64,000 nucleotides of DNA from Acididesulfobacillus acetoxydans (GCF_902729405.1 NZ_LR746496.1:2108001-2172000), one strand, 5' to 3'; positions 43,253 through 51,534 are shown, counted from the first letter of the stretch. Numbers and translations: made by a program. The notes: generated by a model from the sequence alone, not told the origin.

Positions 43253-43555
43253 ATGAGCAGTGCTTTAGGCTTGATCGAAACCAAGGGGCTGACAGCCTCG
43301 ATCGAAGCGGCGGACGCCATGTTGAAAGCCGCCAATGTGGTTCTGGTGGGGACCGAAAAGATCGGATCCGGTTTAGTGACCGTTATGGTGCGGGGGGAGG
43401 TCGGGGCTGTGAAAGCCGCAACTGAGGCCGGGGCTGAGGCCGCACAAAAAGTGGGAGAAGTGGTGGCCGTCCACGTCATCCCCAGACCCCATGCCGATGT
43501 GGAAAAAATGCTGCCGGGCGGGGCGAAAACCAGCAAAGCCAAGGGAGTTGAGTGA
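43253..43555 (+). CDS. BMC-H shell protein, PduA/PduJ-like
   Basis: Canonical hexameric shell protein of 100 aa: [20 protein letters not shown], pore loop [12 protein letters not shown], and [16 protein letters not shown] short Lys/Ala/Gly tail ([12 protein letters not shown]) follows. Ribosome site GAGGAGG precedes the ATG at 43253. Its stop codon overlaps the start region of the next BMC-H gene. Confidence 0.95.
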   Translation: MSSALGLIETKGLTASIEAADAMLKAANVVLVGTEKIGSGLVTVMVRGEVGAVKAATEAGAEAAQKVGEVVAVHVIPRPHADVEKMLPGGAKTSKAKGVE

Positions 43556-43557
43556 GC

Positions 43558-43827
43558 ATGAATGGTGAAGCGTTGGGAATGATTGAGACCAAAGGTCTGG
43601 TGGCGGCGGTGCAGGCTGCCGATGTTGCTCTCAAAGCAGCTGACGTCGTTTTGGTTGGCTATGAAAAAATCGGTTCCGGTATGGTGAGCGTCCTCTTGCG
43701 CGGGGATGTGGCCGCGATCAAAGCGGCGGTTGAGGCCGGCGCGCAAGCGGCCGGAAGTTTGGGAGAAGTAATTTCCGCGCATGTCATCCCCCGCCCGCAC
43801 AACGAGTTGGAGAAAATGCTGCCTTGA
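43558..43827 (+). CDS. BMC-H shell protein, PduA/PduJ-like
   Basis: Second canonical BMC-H (89 aa): [20 protein letters not shown], pore loop [11 protein letters not shown] and [16 protein letters not shown]. It resembles the preceding gene strongly and probably arose by tandem duplication. The ATG at 43558 suits the AAGGGAG site; a GTG two codons upstream is possible. The last 15 bases with the stop (AAAATGCTGCCTTGA) are imperfectly repeated right behind the gene at 43828-43841. Confidence 0.95.
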   Translation: MNGEALGMIETKGLVAAVQAADVALKAADVVLVGYEKIGSGMVSVLLRGDVAAIKAAVEAGAQAAGSLGEVISAHVIPRPHNELEKMLP

Positions 43828-43843
43828 AAATGTTGCCCTGAAC

Positions 43844-43940
43844 GTACGAGCAGGCGCGTGTGTGCGCGAGTGCGAGGTGGAAGCAAATACATTTCGCTTT
43901 TGACAGCGTGTACGAGCGCGCGCGTGTGCGCGAGGGCGAG
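43844..43940 (+). repeat. Imperfect GTACGAGC...GCGCGTGTGCGCGAG direct repeat
   Basis: Two copies of a roughly 32-bp GC/GT-rich sequence at 43844-43876 and 43910-43940, separated by 33 bases, in the gap between the last BMC-H gene and pduL. Confidence 0.8.
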
Positions 43941-44018
43941 CATGGAGAGTAAGAGTGTTCGTATGTAAGAGTGTGAGTTAGGTAAGAGCGACTGTAATGG
44001 ATAAGGGAGTGACAGGCA

Positions 44019-44699
44019 GTGGATCAGGCAACCCTGGTGGAATACATTGCCCGGGAAGTGCTGGCTCATTTAAACCCTTTGTCCGGCGGGGCGTGGGCTG
44101 TCGAAAGGCAAGCATTAGCCGCCAAGGGTGTACCTGTAGCCGTTTCGGTTCGCCACATCCACCTGGCGCAACCGGAGATTGACATCCTTTTCGGGCCGGG
44201 ATATGCCTTGCATAAACAGAGGGATCTCTATCAGCCGGGAGAGTTCGCGGCGGAGGAAGTAGTGACTCTGGTCGGTCCCAGATTACGTTCTCTCAGCAAC
44301 GTGCGGGTGTTAGGCCCGGTGCGCAAACGTACGCAGGTGGAAATTTCCCGCACGGATGCCATTACTTTGGGACTTAAGGTTCCGGTGCGTCCTTCCGGCC
44401 AGTTGAAAGGAGCGGCGACTCTGACCTTGGTCGGGCCGCGCGGTTCGATCACTCTGCCGGAGTGTTGCATTGTAGCTAACCGGCACATCCATATCAGCAC
44501 CGTTCAGGCCCGGACCTGGGGTTTAAGGGATGACCAGCGGGTCTCGGTCAGCGTGCGAAGCGAGCGGCCGGCGGTTCTGGGGGATGTCCAAATCCGGGTG
44601 GCGGACACCTTTAAACTGGTGATGCACATCGATACGGATGACGCGAACGCCGTCGGCTTAACCTGTGGCAGCACGGTCGAAATCACGGACGGGGAGTGA
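44019..44699 (+). CDS. pduL: Phosphate propanoyltransferase PduL
   Basis: PduL-type phosphotransacylase converts an acyl-CoA and phosphate to acyl-phosphate, recycling CoA within the shell. The 226-aa protein has two PduL beta-barrel halves with the zinc histidines in VSVRHIHLAQPE (near residue 48) and VANRHIHIST (near 150), plus VRVLGPVRKRTQVEISRTDA and MHIDTDDANA. The first ~20 residues (MDQATLVEYIAREVLAHL) form an amphipathic helix typical of encapsulation peptides. GTG start at 44019 with GGGAG upstream. Here lactoyl-CoA is the inferred substrate. Confidence 0.93.
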   Translation: MDQATLVEYIAREVLAHLNPLSGGAWAVERQALAAKGVPVAVSVRHIHLAQPEIDILFGPGYALHKQRDLYQPGEFAAEEVVTLVGPRLRSLSNVRVLGPVRKRTQVEISRTDAITLGLKVPVRPSGQLKGAATLTLVGPRGSITLPECCIVANRHIHISTVQARTWGLRDDQRVSVSVRSERPAVLGDVQIRVADTFKLVMHIDTDDANAVGLTCGSTVEITDGE

Positions 44700-44704
44700 G
44701 TGAG

Positions 44705-45073
44705 ATGATGGTGGGCCGGGTGATCGGGACGGTGGTGGCGACCCGAAAAAGCGACGCCTTGGTGGGTCAAAAACTGTTGGTGCTCCAACCGTTACACTCT
44801 TCACGGGAACAGGATCCCTCTTTGGCACAGGGTGCGGCGCTACCGGATATACCAGTGCAGGATGTCCCGATGCAGGGTGGGCCGGTTGAGAATGCGTTTC
44901 CACCTGACGCGGTCGTCGCGGTCGATACGGTGGGAGCCGGGGTGGGGGAAACGGTGCTTGTGGCGCTGGGAAGTGCTGCCCGCAAAGCTTTGTCCCGCCC
45001 GGAGGCACCCGTCGATGCGGCGATCGTGGGGATTGTCGACAGTATAAGAATAGCGGGCAGGGAGCAAGGGTGA
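44705..45073 (+). CDS. BMC-P vertex protein (EutN/CcmL family) with insertion
   Basis: Pentameric vertex protein that caps the corners of the shell. The start VGRVIGTVVATRKSDALVGQKLLVLQP and the end VAVDTVGAGVGETVLVALGSAARKA plus VDAAIVGIVDSI are typical of the family. Between them lies an insert of about 30 residues (SSREQDPSLAQ through AFPPDA) absent from usual ~90-aa homologues. Given the EutN fold, the insert would be a surface loop. The start overlaps the pduL stop region; ATG at 44705 or 44708 fits the GGGGAG site. Confidence 0.92.
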   Translation: MMVGRVIGTVVATRKSDALVGQKLLVLQPLHSSREQDPSLAQGAALPDIPVQDVPMQGGPVENAFPPDAVVAVDTVGAGVGETVLVALGSAARKALSRPEAPVDAAIVGIVDSIRIAGREQG

Positions 45074-45079
45074 TGGACG

Positions 45080-46537
45080 ATGCAAATTAGCGAGGATAAA
45101 ATTGCCCTCATTGTAGGTAAAGTATTGGAGCAAATTCGGGAGCAGGCGGGAAGTCCATTTTCCCTGCCAATTTCCCAGCCCGGCGGGCAAAACGCCCAGC
45201 CCAGTGGAGAGAACATTCGGGCCAACGGGGAGTGGGGCGTGTTTCATGACATTGAGCAGGCGATGCGGGCGGTTACGGAGGCGCAACGGGAACTTGTGAA
45301 GATCAGCCTGGAAAGACGGGCCGAGTTCCTGGACGCCTTGCGCCGGAGCGCCATCGACCACGCCAAAGAGTGGGCAAGGCTGGCCCATGAAGAAACGGGT
45401 ATGGGGAGAGTGAGCGACAAGACCCAGAAAAACATCAATTCGGCGCGTCTCACCCCCGGGCTCGAAGATCTAAGGACGGAATCCGCGACAGGGGACAAAG
45501 GGGCGGTGTTGATCGAAAGGGCGCCCTATGGAGTCATCGCTTCGATCGAGCCGGCCACGCATCCGGTGGCTTGTCTCATCAATCACGCCATCTCCATGCT
45601 GGCGGGAGGCAACTCCATCTTCTTTTTGCCTCATCCCAGCGGCTTACGTTGTGCTCAGGCCGTAGTGAGGGCTTTTAATCAAGCGATTGTGGAGCGGGAC
45701 GGTCCGGCCAATCTTCTGGTGGTCTTGGATGGGGTCAACATGGACGACCTCAAAGCTGTGCTCAAGCACCCCGGCATTGATCTCATCGTCGCGACCGGCG
45801 GACCGGCCGTGGTGGAGATGAGTTTATCGAGCGGCAAGAAAGCCATTGGGGCCGGACCGGGAAATCCGCCCGTTGTGGTGGATGAGACGGCCGACGCGGT
45901 GCAGGCGGCGAGAGATATTGTCGTGGGGCATTCTTTTGATAATAATCTTTTATGTATTGCTGAAAAAGAAATCATTGCCGTGGATTGCAAAGCTGACCGC
46001 TTGTTGGCGGAATTGGAGAAACAGCCTACCTACCGGCTGGCGGGCAAGGACATTGACAGGCTGACGTCTCTGGTGACCAAGAATGGTGAAGTCAACCGCA
46101 AATACGTGGGTCAAAACGCCAGCTTCATTCTTAGGGAACTGGGGATCGAAGCCGGTGACGAGATACGAACGATTATCATGGAGGTGCCGAAATCTCACCC
46201 CCTGGTGAAAATCGAGCAAATGATGCCGATTCTGCCGTTGGTACGGGTGCCGAATTTCGAAGCAGCTTTGAAACTGGCGCTGGAAGCGGAACAGGGCTTC
46301 GGGCACACGGCCATGATTCATTCTCAGAACCTGGACCACATCACCCGCTATGCCCGGGCGATGGATACCACTTTTGTGGTGGCGAACGCTCCCTCCTCGG
46401 CTGGGTTGGCTGTGGAAGGAGAGGGAGTGTACTCCCATACCATTGCCAGTCCGACGGGTGAAGGGGTGGCAACTCCGCGGACTTACACGCGTGAGCGGAG
46501 ACTAGCGATCGGACGCCGGGCATTTAGGTTCGTCTAG
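45080..46537 (+). CDS. pduP: CoA-acylating aldehyde dehydrogenase, PduP-like
   Basis: This enzyme oxidises an aldehyde with NAD and CoA to acyl-CoA inside the shell. The 485-aa protein has an N-terminal encapsulation-type helix (ISEDKIALIVGKVLEQIREQ) followed by a Gly/Pro/Asn-rich linker (residues 24-50). The catalytic domain includes ATHPVACLINHAISMLAGGN, ATGGPAVVEMSLSSGKKAIG and the nucleophile Cys in SFDNNLLCIAEKE. Because the aldolase yields lactaldehyde, the predicted product is lactoyl-CoA. It lies six bases after the vertex gene. Confidence 0.94.
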   Translation: MQISEDKIALIVGKVLEQIREQAGSPFSLPISQPGGQNAQPSGENIRANGEWGVFHDIEQAMRAVTEAQRELVKISLERRAEFLDALRRSAIDHAKEWARLAHEETGMGRVSDKTQKNINSARLTPGLEDLRTESATGDKGAVLIERAPYGVIASIEPATHPVACLINHAISMLAGGNSIFFLPHPSGLRCAQAVVRAFNQAIVERDGPANLLVVLDGVNMDDLKAVLKHPGIDLIVATGGPAVVEMSLSSGKKAIGAGPGNPPVVVDETADAVQAARDIVVGHSFDNNLLCIAEKEIIAVDCKADRLLAELEKQPTYRLAGKDIDRLTSLVTKNGEVNRKYVGQNASFILRELGIEAGDEIRTIIMEVPKSHPLVKIEQMMPILPLVRVPNFEAALKLALEAEQGFGHTAMIHSQNLDHITRYARAMDTTFVVANAPSSAGLAVEGEGVYSHTIASPTGEGVATPRTYTRERRLAIGRRAFRFV

Positions 46538-46540
46538 CCG

Positions 46541-46746
46541 GTCAGAAAGGTGCGGGCGCGTGGATGGAGGAGAATCCACACACCGACCGATACGTACGAC
46601 ACGAGACCCACCTGGGTAAAGGAGAAAACCCGTTGGTGAGGGAGAAAACCCCTGGGTGAAGGAGAACGCCGGAGGGTGGTTGCACCCGGACTCCTACGTA
46701 AAATGTCGCAGGGCTGGCGGGGGTTTCTCGCAAAGGAGCAAGTCAA
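46541..46746 (+). repeat. Gap with three imperfect GGTGAAGGAGAAAACCC-like repeats
   Basis: Between pduP and pduS, a CCTGGGTAAAGGAGAAAACC-type unit recurs about every 22-24 bases, three times, from roughly 46608 to 46672. Each copy contains an AGGAGA that looks like a ribosome site without a following start codon. Confidence 0.6.
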
Positions 46747-48321
46747 ATGGATTTAGCCGAATTGGCAGCCAAGGTTCAGGCCGCCGGGGTCGTCGGGGCT
46801 GGGGGCGGCGGTTTTCCGACTCATGTTAAGCTCAATAACCGCTGCGACACCGTGCTTGTCAACGGGGCTGAGTGCGAACCCTTGCTGCAGGTAGACCAAC
46901 AGTTGCTCGAGCGGGAGGCTCCGGTACTTGTTGACACCCTCGCCTCGATCGTGGAGTCGACTGGGGCCGGCCAAGGGATCCTGGCGCTGAAAGCCAAGTA
47001 CAAGGCGGCCCGGGTTGCACTGGAAGGGGCACTTACCGGAAGAGACCATTCCCTATGCGCGGGCCGTCACTCTGCAGTTGGGGAGGGTTATTCCCCGGCC
47101 GAAGGCAGTCATTTCGCGTCCAAAGAGGGTCATTCCCTGCCTGCGGACAATCATGCGGCATCCGCTGAAGGCCACTGCACATCCGGAGAAGGTCGTTCCC
47201 CTGCCGGGGAGGGTTACCTCGTACCTAAAGGCAGTCGGTCCTCAGCAGGGACAGGTTATCTTACGACCGGAGAAAGTTGTTCCCGGGTGGGACGGGGTCG
47301 TTTAGCGGTCTGTCCATTAGAAGATTTTTACCCGGCTGGGGATGAGCAGGTCTTGGTCTATGAAGTTTTGGGCCGGGTGGTGCCTCAGGGGGGAATTCCC
47401 TTGCACGTGGGCGTGATCGTGCTCAACGTGGAAACCCTTCTGAACATCGGGAAAGCCTTGGCCGGTCAGTCAGTGACGCATAAATATGTCAGCGTGGTCG
47501 GGGCCGTGGCGAATCCGCTCACCGTTTGCGTTCCGGTCGGGACCCCGGTGGCTGAGCTCCTGGCTATGGCCGGAGGGAGCAGGGCAGGCAAATACCGGGT
47601 GCTGGACGGGGGTCCCATGATGGGGCGCGAGGTGCGGAATCTGAATCAGGGAATTAGCAAAACGACTAAGGGATTATTGGTACTTCCCGCGAATCATCCG
47701 CTCTGGCGCCACAAAGAGATTCCCACGGGAATTGCCCTGAAGCGGGCCATGTCGGTCTGTTGCCAGTGTTTTGCTTGCACTGACCTCTGTCCCAGATATC
47801 TGCTGGGACATACGATTGAACCCCATCGGGTCATGCGCAGCCTCGTGCACAATGTCAGCACAGACGCTCGCGGGGTCACGGGAGCCCAGTACTGTTCAGA
47901 ATGCGGAGTTTGTGATAATTACGCCTGTCCCATGGATATCTCTCCCCGTTTGATCAACCAGGCTGTAAAGCGCGAACTGGCGCAACAAGGCTTTCGCCCG
48001 GTAGTGGGAGGGGAAGGCCGTCCCAGAGCCTCAAGGTCGGAGCGGAAGGTTCCTGTGAAGCGTTTAATCTCCCGCCTGGGGTTGGATAATTATCACAGGC
48101 CGGCTCCTTTAATGGATGCACCCGGCGAACCGACCCAGGTCATCCTGGAATTGAAGCAGCACGCGGGGGCTCCCTGCTATCCTGTCGTTCAGCCGGGGGC
48201 CAAAGTAGAGATGGGTCAAGTGGTGGCCGAGGTTCCGGAGGGACAATTGGGCAGCCGCCTTCATGCCGGTATCACGGGCACTGTGCTCAGGGTTTCCCCT
48301 CAGATCGTGATTGCGAGGTAA
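46747..48321 (+). CDS. pduS: PduS-like flavin/iron-sulfur oxidoreductase with heptad-repeat insert
   Basis: RnfC/PduS-family protein (524 aa) thought to pass electrons from NADH or a B12 system across the shell. The FMN/NADH-binding start GVVGAGGGGFPTHVK, DFYPAGDEQVLVYEVLG and two ferredoxin motifs (Cys338-x2-341-x2-344-x3-348-Pro and Cys383-x2-386-x2-389-x4-394-Pro) are intact, as is the C-terminal barrel-sandwich domain. Residues 98-187 are an extra low-complexity block of heptads, absent from known PduS. No B12 diol dehydratase is encoded here, so a cobalamin reductase role is less likely than NADH reoxidation with PduT. Confidence 0.9.
   Translation: MDLAELAAKVQAAGVVGAGGGGFPTHVKLNNRCDTVLVNGAECEPLLQVDQQLLEREAPVLVDTLASIVESTGAGQGILALKAKYKAARVALEGALTGRDHSLCAGRHSAVGEGYSPAEGSHFASKEGHSLPADNHAASAEGHCTSGEGRSPAGEGYLVPKGSRSSAGTGYLTTGESCSRVGRGRLAVCPLEDFYPAGDEQVLVYEVLGRVVPQGGIPLHVGVIVLNVETLLNIGKALAGQSVTHKYVSVVGAVANPLTVCVPVGTPVAELLAMAGGSRAGKYRVLDGGPMMGREVRNLNQGISKTTKGLLVLPANHPLWRHKEIPTGIALKRAMSVCCQCFACTDLCPRYLLGHTIEPHRVMRSLVHNVSTDARGVTGAQYCSECGVCDNYACPMDISPRLINQAVKRELAQQGFRPVVGGEGRPRASRSERKVPVKRLISRLGLDNYHRPAPLMDAPGEPTQVILELKQHAGAPCYPVVQPGAKVEMGQVVAEVPEGQLGSRLHAGITGTVLRVSPQIVIAR
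47038..47307 (+). repeat. 21-bp in-frame repeats encoding heptads in pduS
   Basis: About 13 degenerate 21-bp units code for heptapeptides such as EGHSLPA, EGHCTSG, EGRSPAG and TGYLTTG (consensus Glu/Gly-Gly-His/Tyr/Arg-Ser-x-x-Gly/Ala). The frame is kept throughout and the flanking PduS sequence is intact on both sides. Confidence 0.85.
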
Positions 48322-48336
48322 GAGAGGACCGTGGCC

Positions 48337-48588
48337 GAGGATTACGGTAAGAGGATTACGGTGAGAGGACTACGGTAAGGGGACTACGGTGAGAGGACTA
48401 CGGTAAGGGGACTACGGCAAGAGGATTACGGCAAGAGGATTACGGTGAGAGGACTACGGTGAGAGGACTACGGTGAGAGGACTACGGTAAGAGGATTACG
48501 GTGAGGGGACTACGGTGAGAGGATTAAGGTGAGAGGATTAAGGTGAGAGGACTACGGTGAGAGGACTACGGTGAGAGGATTACGGTAA
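48337..48588 (+). repeat. 14-bp tandem repeat array, 18 units
   Basis: Eighteen contiguous units of consensus GAGGAYTACGGTRA, with few variants (GGGG, AAGG, GGCA). The array begins 16 bases behind the pduS stop and ends about 120 bases before pduT. The unit is not a multiple of three, so no long frame runs through it; each unit contains a GAGG ribosome-site-like core. No spacers, so not a CRISPR. Confidence 0.97.
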
Positions 48589-48704
48589 GGAGACTTGAGG
48601 GTTTCGCTTCTGACCATGTTCGCAAGGTAAAAGGTAAGAGCGTGGGTCAGGGTGGAGAAAACAGCAAAGGTCAGGTTGGAGAAAATAGTGAGGGGGTGAG
48701 GAAC

Positions 48705-49253
48705 GTGAAGAAAGCCGTTGGCCTGTTGGAGTACCGTAGTGTCACCCGGGGCATTGTCGGAGCAGACACGGTGGTTAAAGCGGCCAGTGTGGAACTCCTG
48801 CAGGCGGCTACCGTCTGTCCCGGCAAATTCCTGGTCTTGTTTGCCGGTGATGTGGGTTCGGTTCAGAGTGCCATGGAAGCGGGGATAGCGGCCAGTGAGG
48901 GAGTGCTCATCGACCACTTCCTGCTGGCCAATGTCCATGAAGCTGTCTTTCCCGCTCTGTCCGCCACTTCAATCATTGAGCCCAAGGGCGCCCTGGGCGT
49001 GATCGAAACCTTTACGGCCGCCGCCGCCGTCGTTGCGGGGGATATCGCGGTCAAGACCGCTCAGGTGGACCTGATTGAGATTAGATTGGCCCGCGGCCTG
49101 GGGGGTAAATCCTTTGTCACCTTCTGCGGGGATGTTGGATCGGTAGCCATGGCGGTGGAAGCTGTGGCCAAGTCGCTCGCGGCTGAGGGGACACTTCTGG
49201 ATAAAGCGGTGCTGCCGGCTCCCCACCGGGAAGTGTGGGAGAGATTGGTGTAG
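48705..49253 (+). CDS. pduT: BMC-T trimeric shell protein, PduT-like
   Basis: Two tandem BMC domains (residues about 5-85 and 95-175 of 182) make a pseudohexameric trimer. The sequence matches PduT: LEYRSVTRGIVGADTVVKAA, the Cys in ATVCPGKFLVLFAGDVGS that in PduT ligates a [4Fe-4S] cluster at the trimer pore, then ALGVIETFTAAAAVVAGD and VLPAPHREVWERL. It is expected to conduct electrons through the shell together with PduS. GTG at 48705 is chosen because AGGGGGTGAGG precedes it; an upstream start at 48642 would add residues outside the family. Confidence 0.93.
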   Translation: MKKAVGLLEYRSVTRGIVGADTVVKAASVELLQAATVCPGKFLVLFAGDVGSVQSAMEAGIAASEGVLIDHFLLANVHEAVFPALSATSIIEPKGALGVIETFTAAAAVVAGDIAVKTAQVDLIEIRLARGLGGKSFVTFCGDVGSVAMAVEAVAKSLAAEGTLLDKAVLPAPHREVWERLV

Positions 49254-49311
49254 ATGGGAATGGCGATGGGTACAGATAGGAATTGCGATTTGTACAGATG
49301 GGGGACCGACA

Positions 49312-50580
49312 GTGCGAATCTTAGTGCTTAATAGCGGAGGGACTTCCATTAAATATCAACTATTTGGATTCAGGGGTGGGGAGCTTGTTACTGTGGCTAA
49401 AGGGGCCGTGGAAAGCATTGGCCAGCCGCATTCCCTCTTGAAGTTCGATGTCCCCAAGCAAGCTCCACTCAGGAAAGAGATTGAAGCTAAGGACCATGCG
49501 GGAGGGCTTGAGCAGGCCCTGCGTCTTCTGGTTGATCCTGAGATCGGTCCTCTTTCCTCCTACAGTGAGATCGACGCGGTCGGGCACAGAGTCGTCCAGG
49601 CGGGAGAGAAGTTCCGCGGCACTTTTCTGATCGACGATGCGCTTTTAATGGCTTTACGAGAGCATAGCGAATTGGCTCCTTTACACAACCCGCCCAATAT
49701 CAGGGGTATAGAGGCCTGTCGCCGGCTCATGCCCGGGGTTCCCCAAGTGGCGGTATTCGATAACGCTTTCCATAAAGATTTGCCTGATTATGCCTACATC
49801 TACGCTTTGCCTTACGAATATTACGAAAAATACGGCGTGCGGCGTTACGGCTTTCATGGTATTTCCTTTAAATATATGACAGAGAGGGCGGCTGAACTCC
49901 TCAAGGTGGATGTCAGCCAAAAACGAATTATTTCCTTGATGCTGGGAAGCGGGACGACCATCAACGCCTTGGCTTACGGACATTCGGTCGATGTCTCCAC
50001 AGGGTTAAGCCCCACAGAAGGTTTGGTCCAATCAACCCGCTGCGGAGATCTGGATCCGTTCATCATTACCCACATCATGCGCAAGGAAGGACTCTCCCTG
50101 GAGGAAATGGACGAAGTACTGAGCAAACGCAGCGGCTGGCTGGGCATTTCCGGCGTAAGCAATGATTTGCGTTTGGTTGAAGAGGCTGCGGAAGAGGGTA
50201 ACCCTCAGGCCAAGCTGGCTCTCCGGGCTTTCACCTATCGGGCCAAAAAATATATCGGTGCTTATGCCGCAGCCATGGGAGGGCTGGATTTAGTGCTCTT
50301 CGCCGGGGGAGTCGGGGAAAACAGCTCTGTCGTACGGGCTGAGATTTGCCGGGGTTTGGAGTTCCTGGGCATAGAACTTGACGAAGAACGCAATGCTCAA
50401 CTCAAGGGAGAAGGCCTTGTTTCCCGGCCGGAGGGGTCCGTGCCTGTCCTGGTTGTGGACACGAACGAAGAGGCCGTGATTGCTCAGGAAACGTACGCGC
50501 TTGTAACGGTTAAAAGCATGCTCGAGCTTAAATGTGTGGATCAAAGCAGCAGGGTGTTGAACCTGGAATCGGGGGGATAA
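49312..50580 (+). CDS. Acetate/propionate kinase family protein with altered active site
   Basis: Kinase expected to turn the PduL acyl-phosphate into acid and ATP. The 422-aa protein keeps NSGG-TSIKYQ, GHRVVQAG, LHNPPN, VAVFDNAFH, RRYGFHG, TRCGDLDP and LFAGGVGEN. Three normally conserved sites differ: the usual Gly-Ser-Ser-Ser near residue 10 is Gly-Gly-Thr-Ser, the second His of FHGTSH is Phe186, and the His of HLGNG is Met210. It also has a C-terminal tail of about 20 residues. It may use a bulkier acyl-phosphate such as lactyl-phosphate, or be impaired. GTG start. Confidence 0.85.
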   Translation: MRILVLNSGGTSIKYQLFGFRGGELVTVAKGAVESIGQPHSLLKFDVPKQAPLRKEIEAKDHAGGLEQALRLLVDPEIGPLSSYSEIDAVGHRVVQAGEKFRGTFLIDDALLMALREHSELAPLHNPPNIRGIEACRRLMPGVPQVAVFDNAFHKDLPDYAYIYALPYEYYEKYGVRRYGFHGISFKYMTERAAELLKVDVSQKRIISLMLGSGTTINALAYGHSVDVSTGLSPTEGLVQSTRCGDLDPFIITHIMRKEGLSLEEMDEVLSKRSGWLGISGVSNDLRLVEEAAEEGNPQAKLALRAFTYRAKKYIGAYAAAMGGLDLVLFAGGVGENSSVVRAEICRGLEFLGIELDEERNAQLKGEGLVSRPEGSVPVLVVDTNEEAVIAQETYALVTVKSMLELKCVDQSSRVLNLESGG

Positions 50581-50738
50581 GAGAAGTGTCAGTGCAAAAG
50601 TTGAGTCATCGGGGTTGGAATCCGAATTTGTGGATTTGGGGCAATTCGGACACTATAAGAGACCTTCCATAAATTCTAACCATAAACATAAGATTTCGCC
50701 GGAGTTTGTTGTAAATAGTAGATCGAGGGTGGTAAATA

Positions 50739-51527
50739 GTGTTGGCAGAGGATCGAAGAAAAAAAATCGTAGAGATGTTGGATGAAGGTGGAAGTGTTAA
50801 AGTGAGCCGACTTGCCGGCACTTTTCAAGTGACGGAGGAAACCATTAGGCGAGATTTGGAACTATTGGAGAAGGACGGCTATCTGACGCGCACACATGGG
50901 GGAGCAGTCAAGAGTTCTCTCGATCAGCAGGAAATTGCCTTCTATATTCGCAATATGCGCAACCGTGAGGAGAAGGAAGCCATCGGTCGAAAATCTCTGG
51001 AGTACATTCAACCCGGGGAGGTTATTGCTCTGGATGCCAGCACTACGGCTCTGCAGATTGCTCGTCTCCTAAAAGAGAACCCAATCAAAGATGTGGTTGT
51101 GATCACACATGCTCTCAAAGTTATTATGACACTTGCAGAGAGTCCGACCATTACGGTCATCAGTACGGGGGGGGTGCTGGAGCAGAGAACGATGTCATTC
51201 GTCGGTTCCTTGGCGGAAAATGCGCTCTCAAACTACAACATTAAAAAGGCTTTCGTGTCATGTAAAGGGGTCACGTTGGAAGAGGGTATCACAGAATCTA
51301 CCGATGTGCAGGCAAAAATTAAGGAAGAGATTGTGAAAGGAGCTAAGGAGGTGTTCCTTCTCGCGGACCATGACAAGTTTGGGCAGGCGGCGTTGGCGAC
51401 CGTCGCTCCTGTCACGGTTGTGCAAAAATTGATTACGGATGATAAGACACCTTTGCCGGAGATAGAACGTTATCGGTCAGAGGGAATAGATGTTGTTGCT
51501 GTTGACAGTGGAGAGGGAGGGAGGTGA
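50739..51527 (+). CDS. DeoR-family transcriptional regulator
   Basis: DeoR-type sugar regulator of 262 aa. The N-terminal winged helix reads SVKVSRLAGTFQVTEETIRRDLELLEKDGYLTRTHGGA; the C-terminal DeoRC sensor domain contains ALDASTTALQIARLL, VITHALKV and STGGVLEQRTMSFVG, a ribose-5-phosphate-isomerase-like fold that binds phosphorylated sugars. It lies between the shell operon and the rhamnose genes and probably represses both until rhamnulose 1-phosphate or DHAP accumulates. DeoR regulators are standard members of fucose/rhamnose compartment loci. GTG start at 50739. Confidence 0.93.
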   Translation: MLAEDRRKKIVEMLDEGGSVKVSRLAGTFQVTEETIRRDLELLEKDGYLTRTHGGAVKSSLDQQEIAFYIRNMRNREEKEAIGRKSLEYIQPGEVIALDASTTALQIARLLKENPIKDVVVITHALKVIMTLAESPTITVISTGGVLEQRTMSFVGSLAENALSNYNIKKAFVSCKGVTLEEGITESTDVQAKIKEEIVKGAKEVFLLADHDKFGQAALATVAPVTVVQKLITDDKTPLPEIERYRSEGIDVVAVDSGEGGR

Positions 51528-51534
51528 ATCCGGC

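Noticed and set aside
48337-48588. CRISPR-like array
   Set aside because: The 14-bp units are contiguous without spacers and no cas gene is present; it is a plain tandem repeat.
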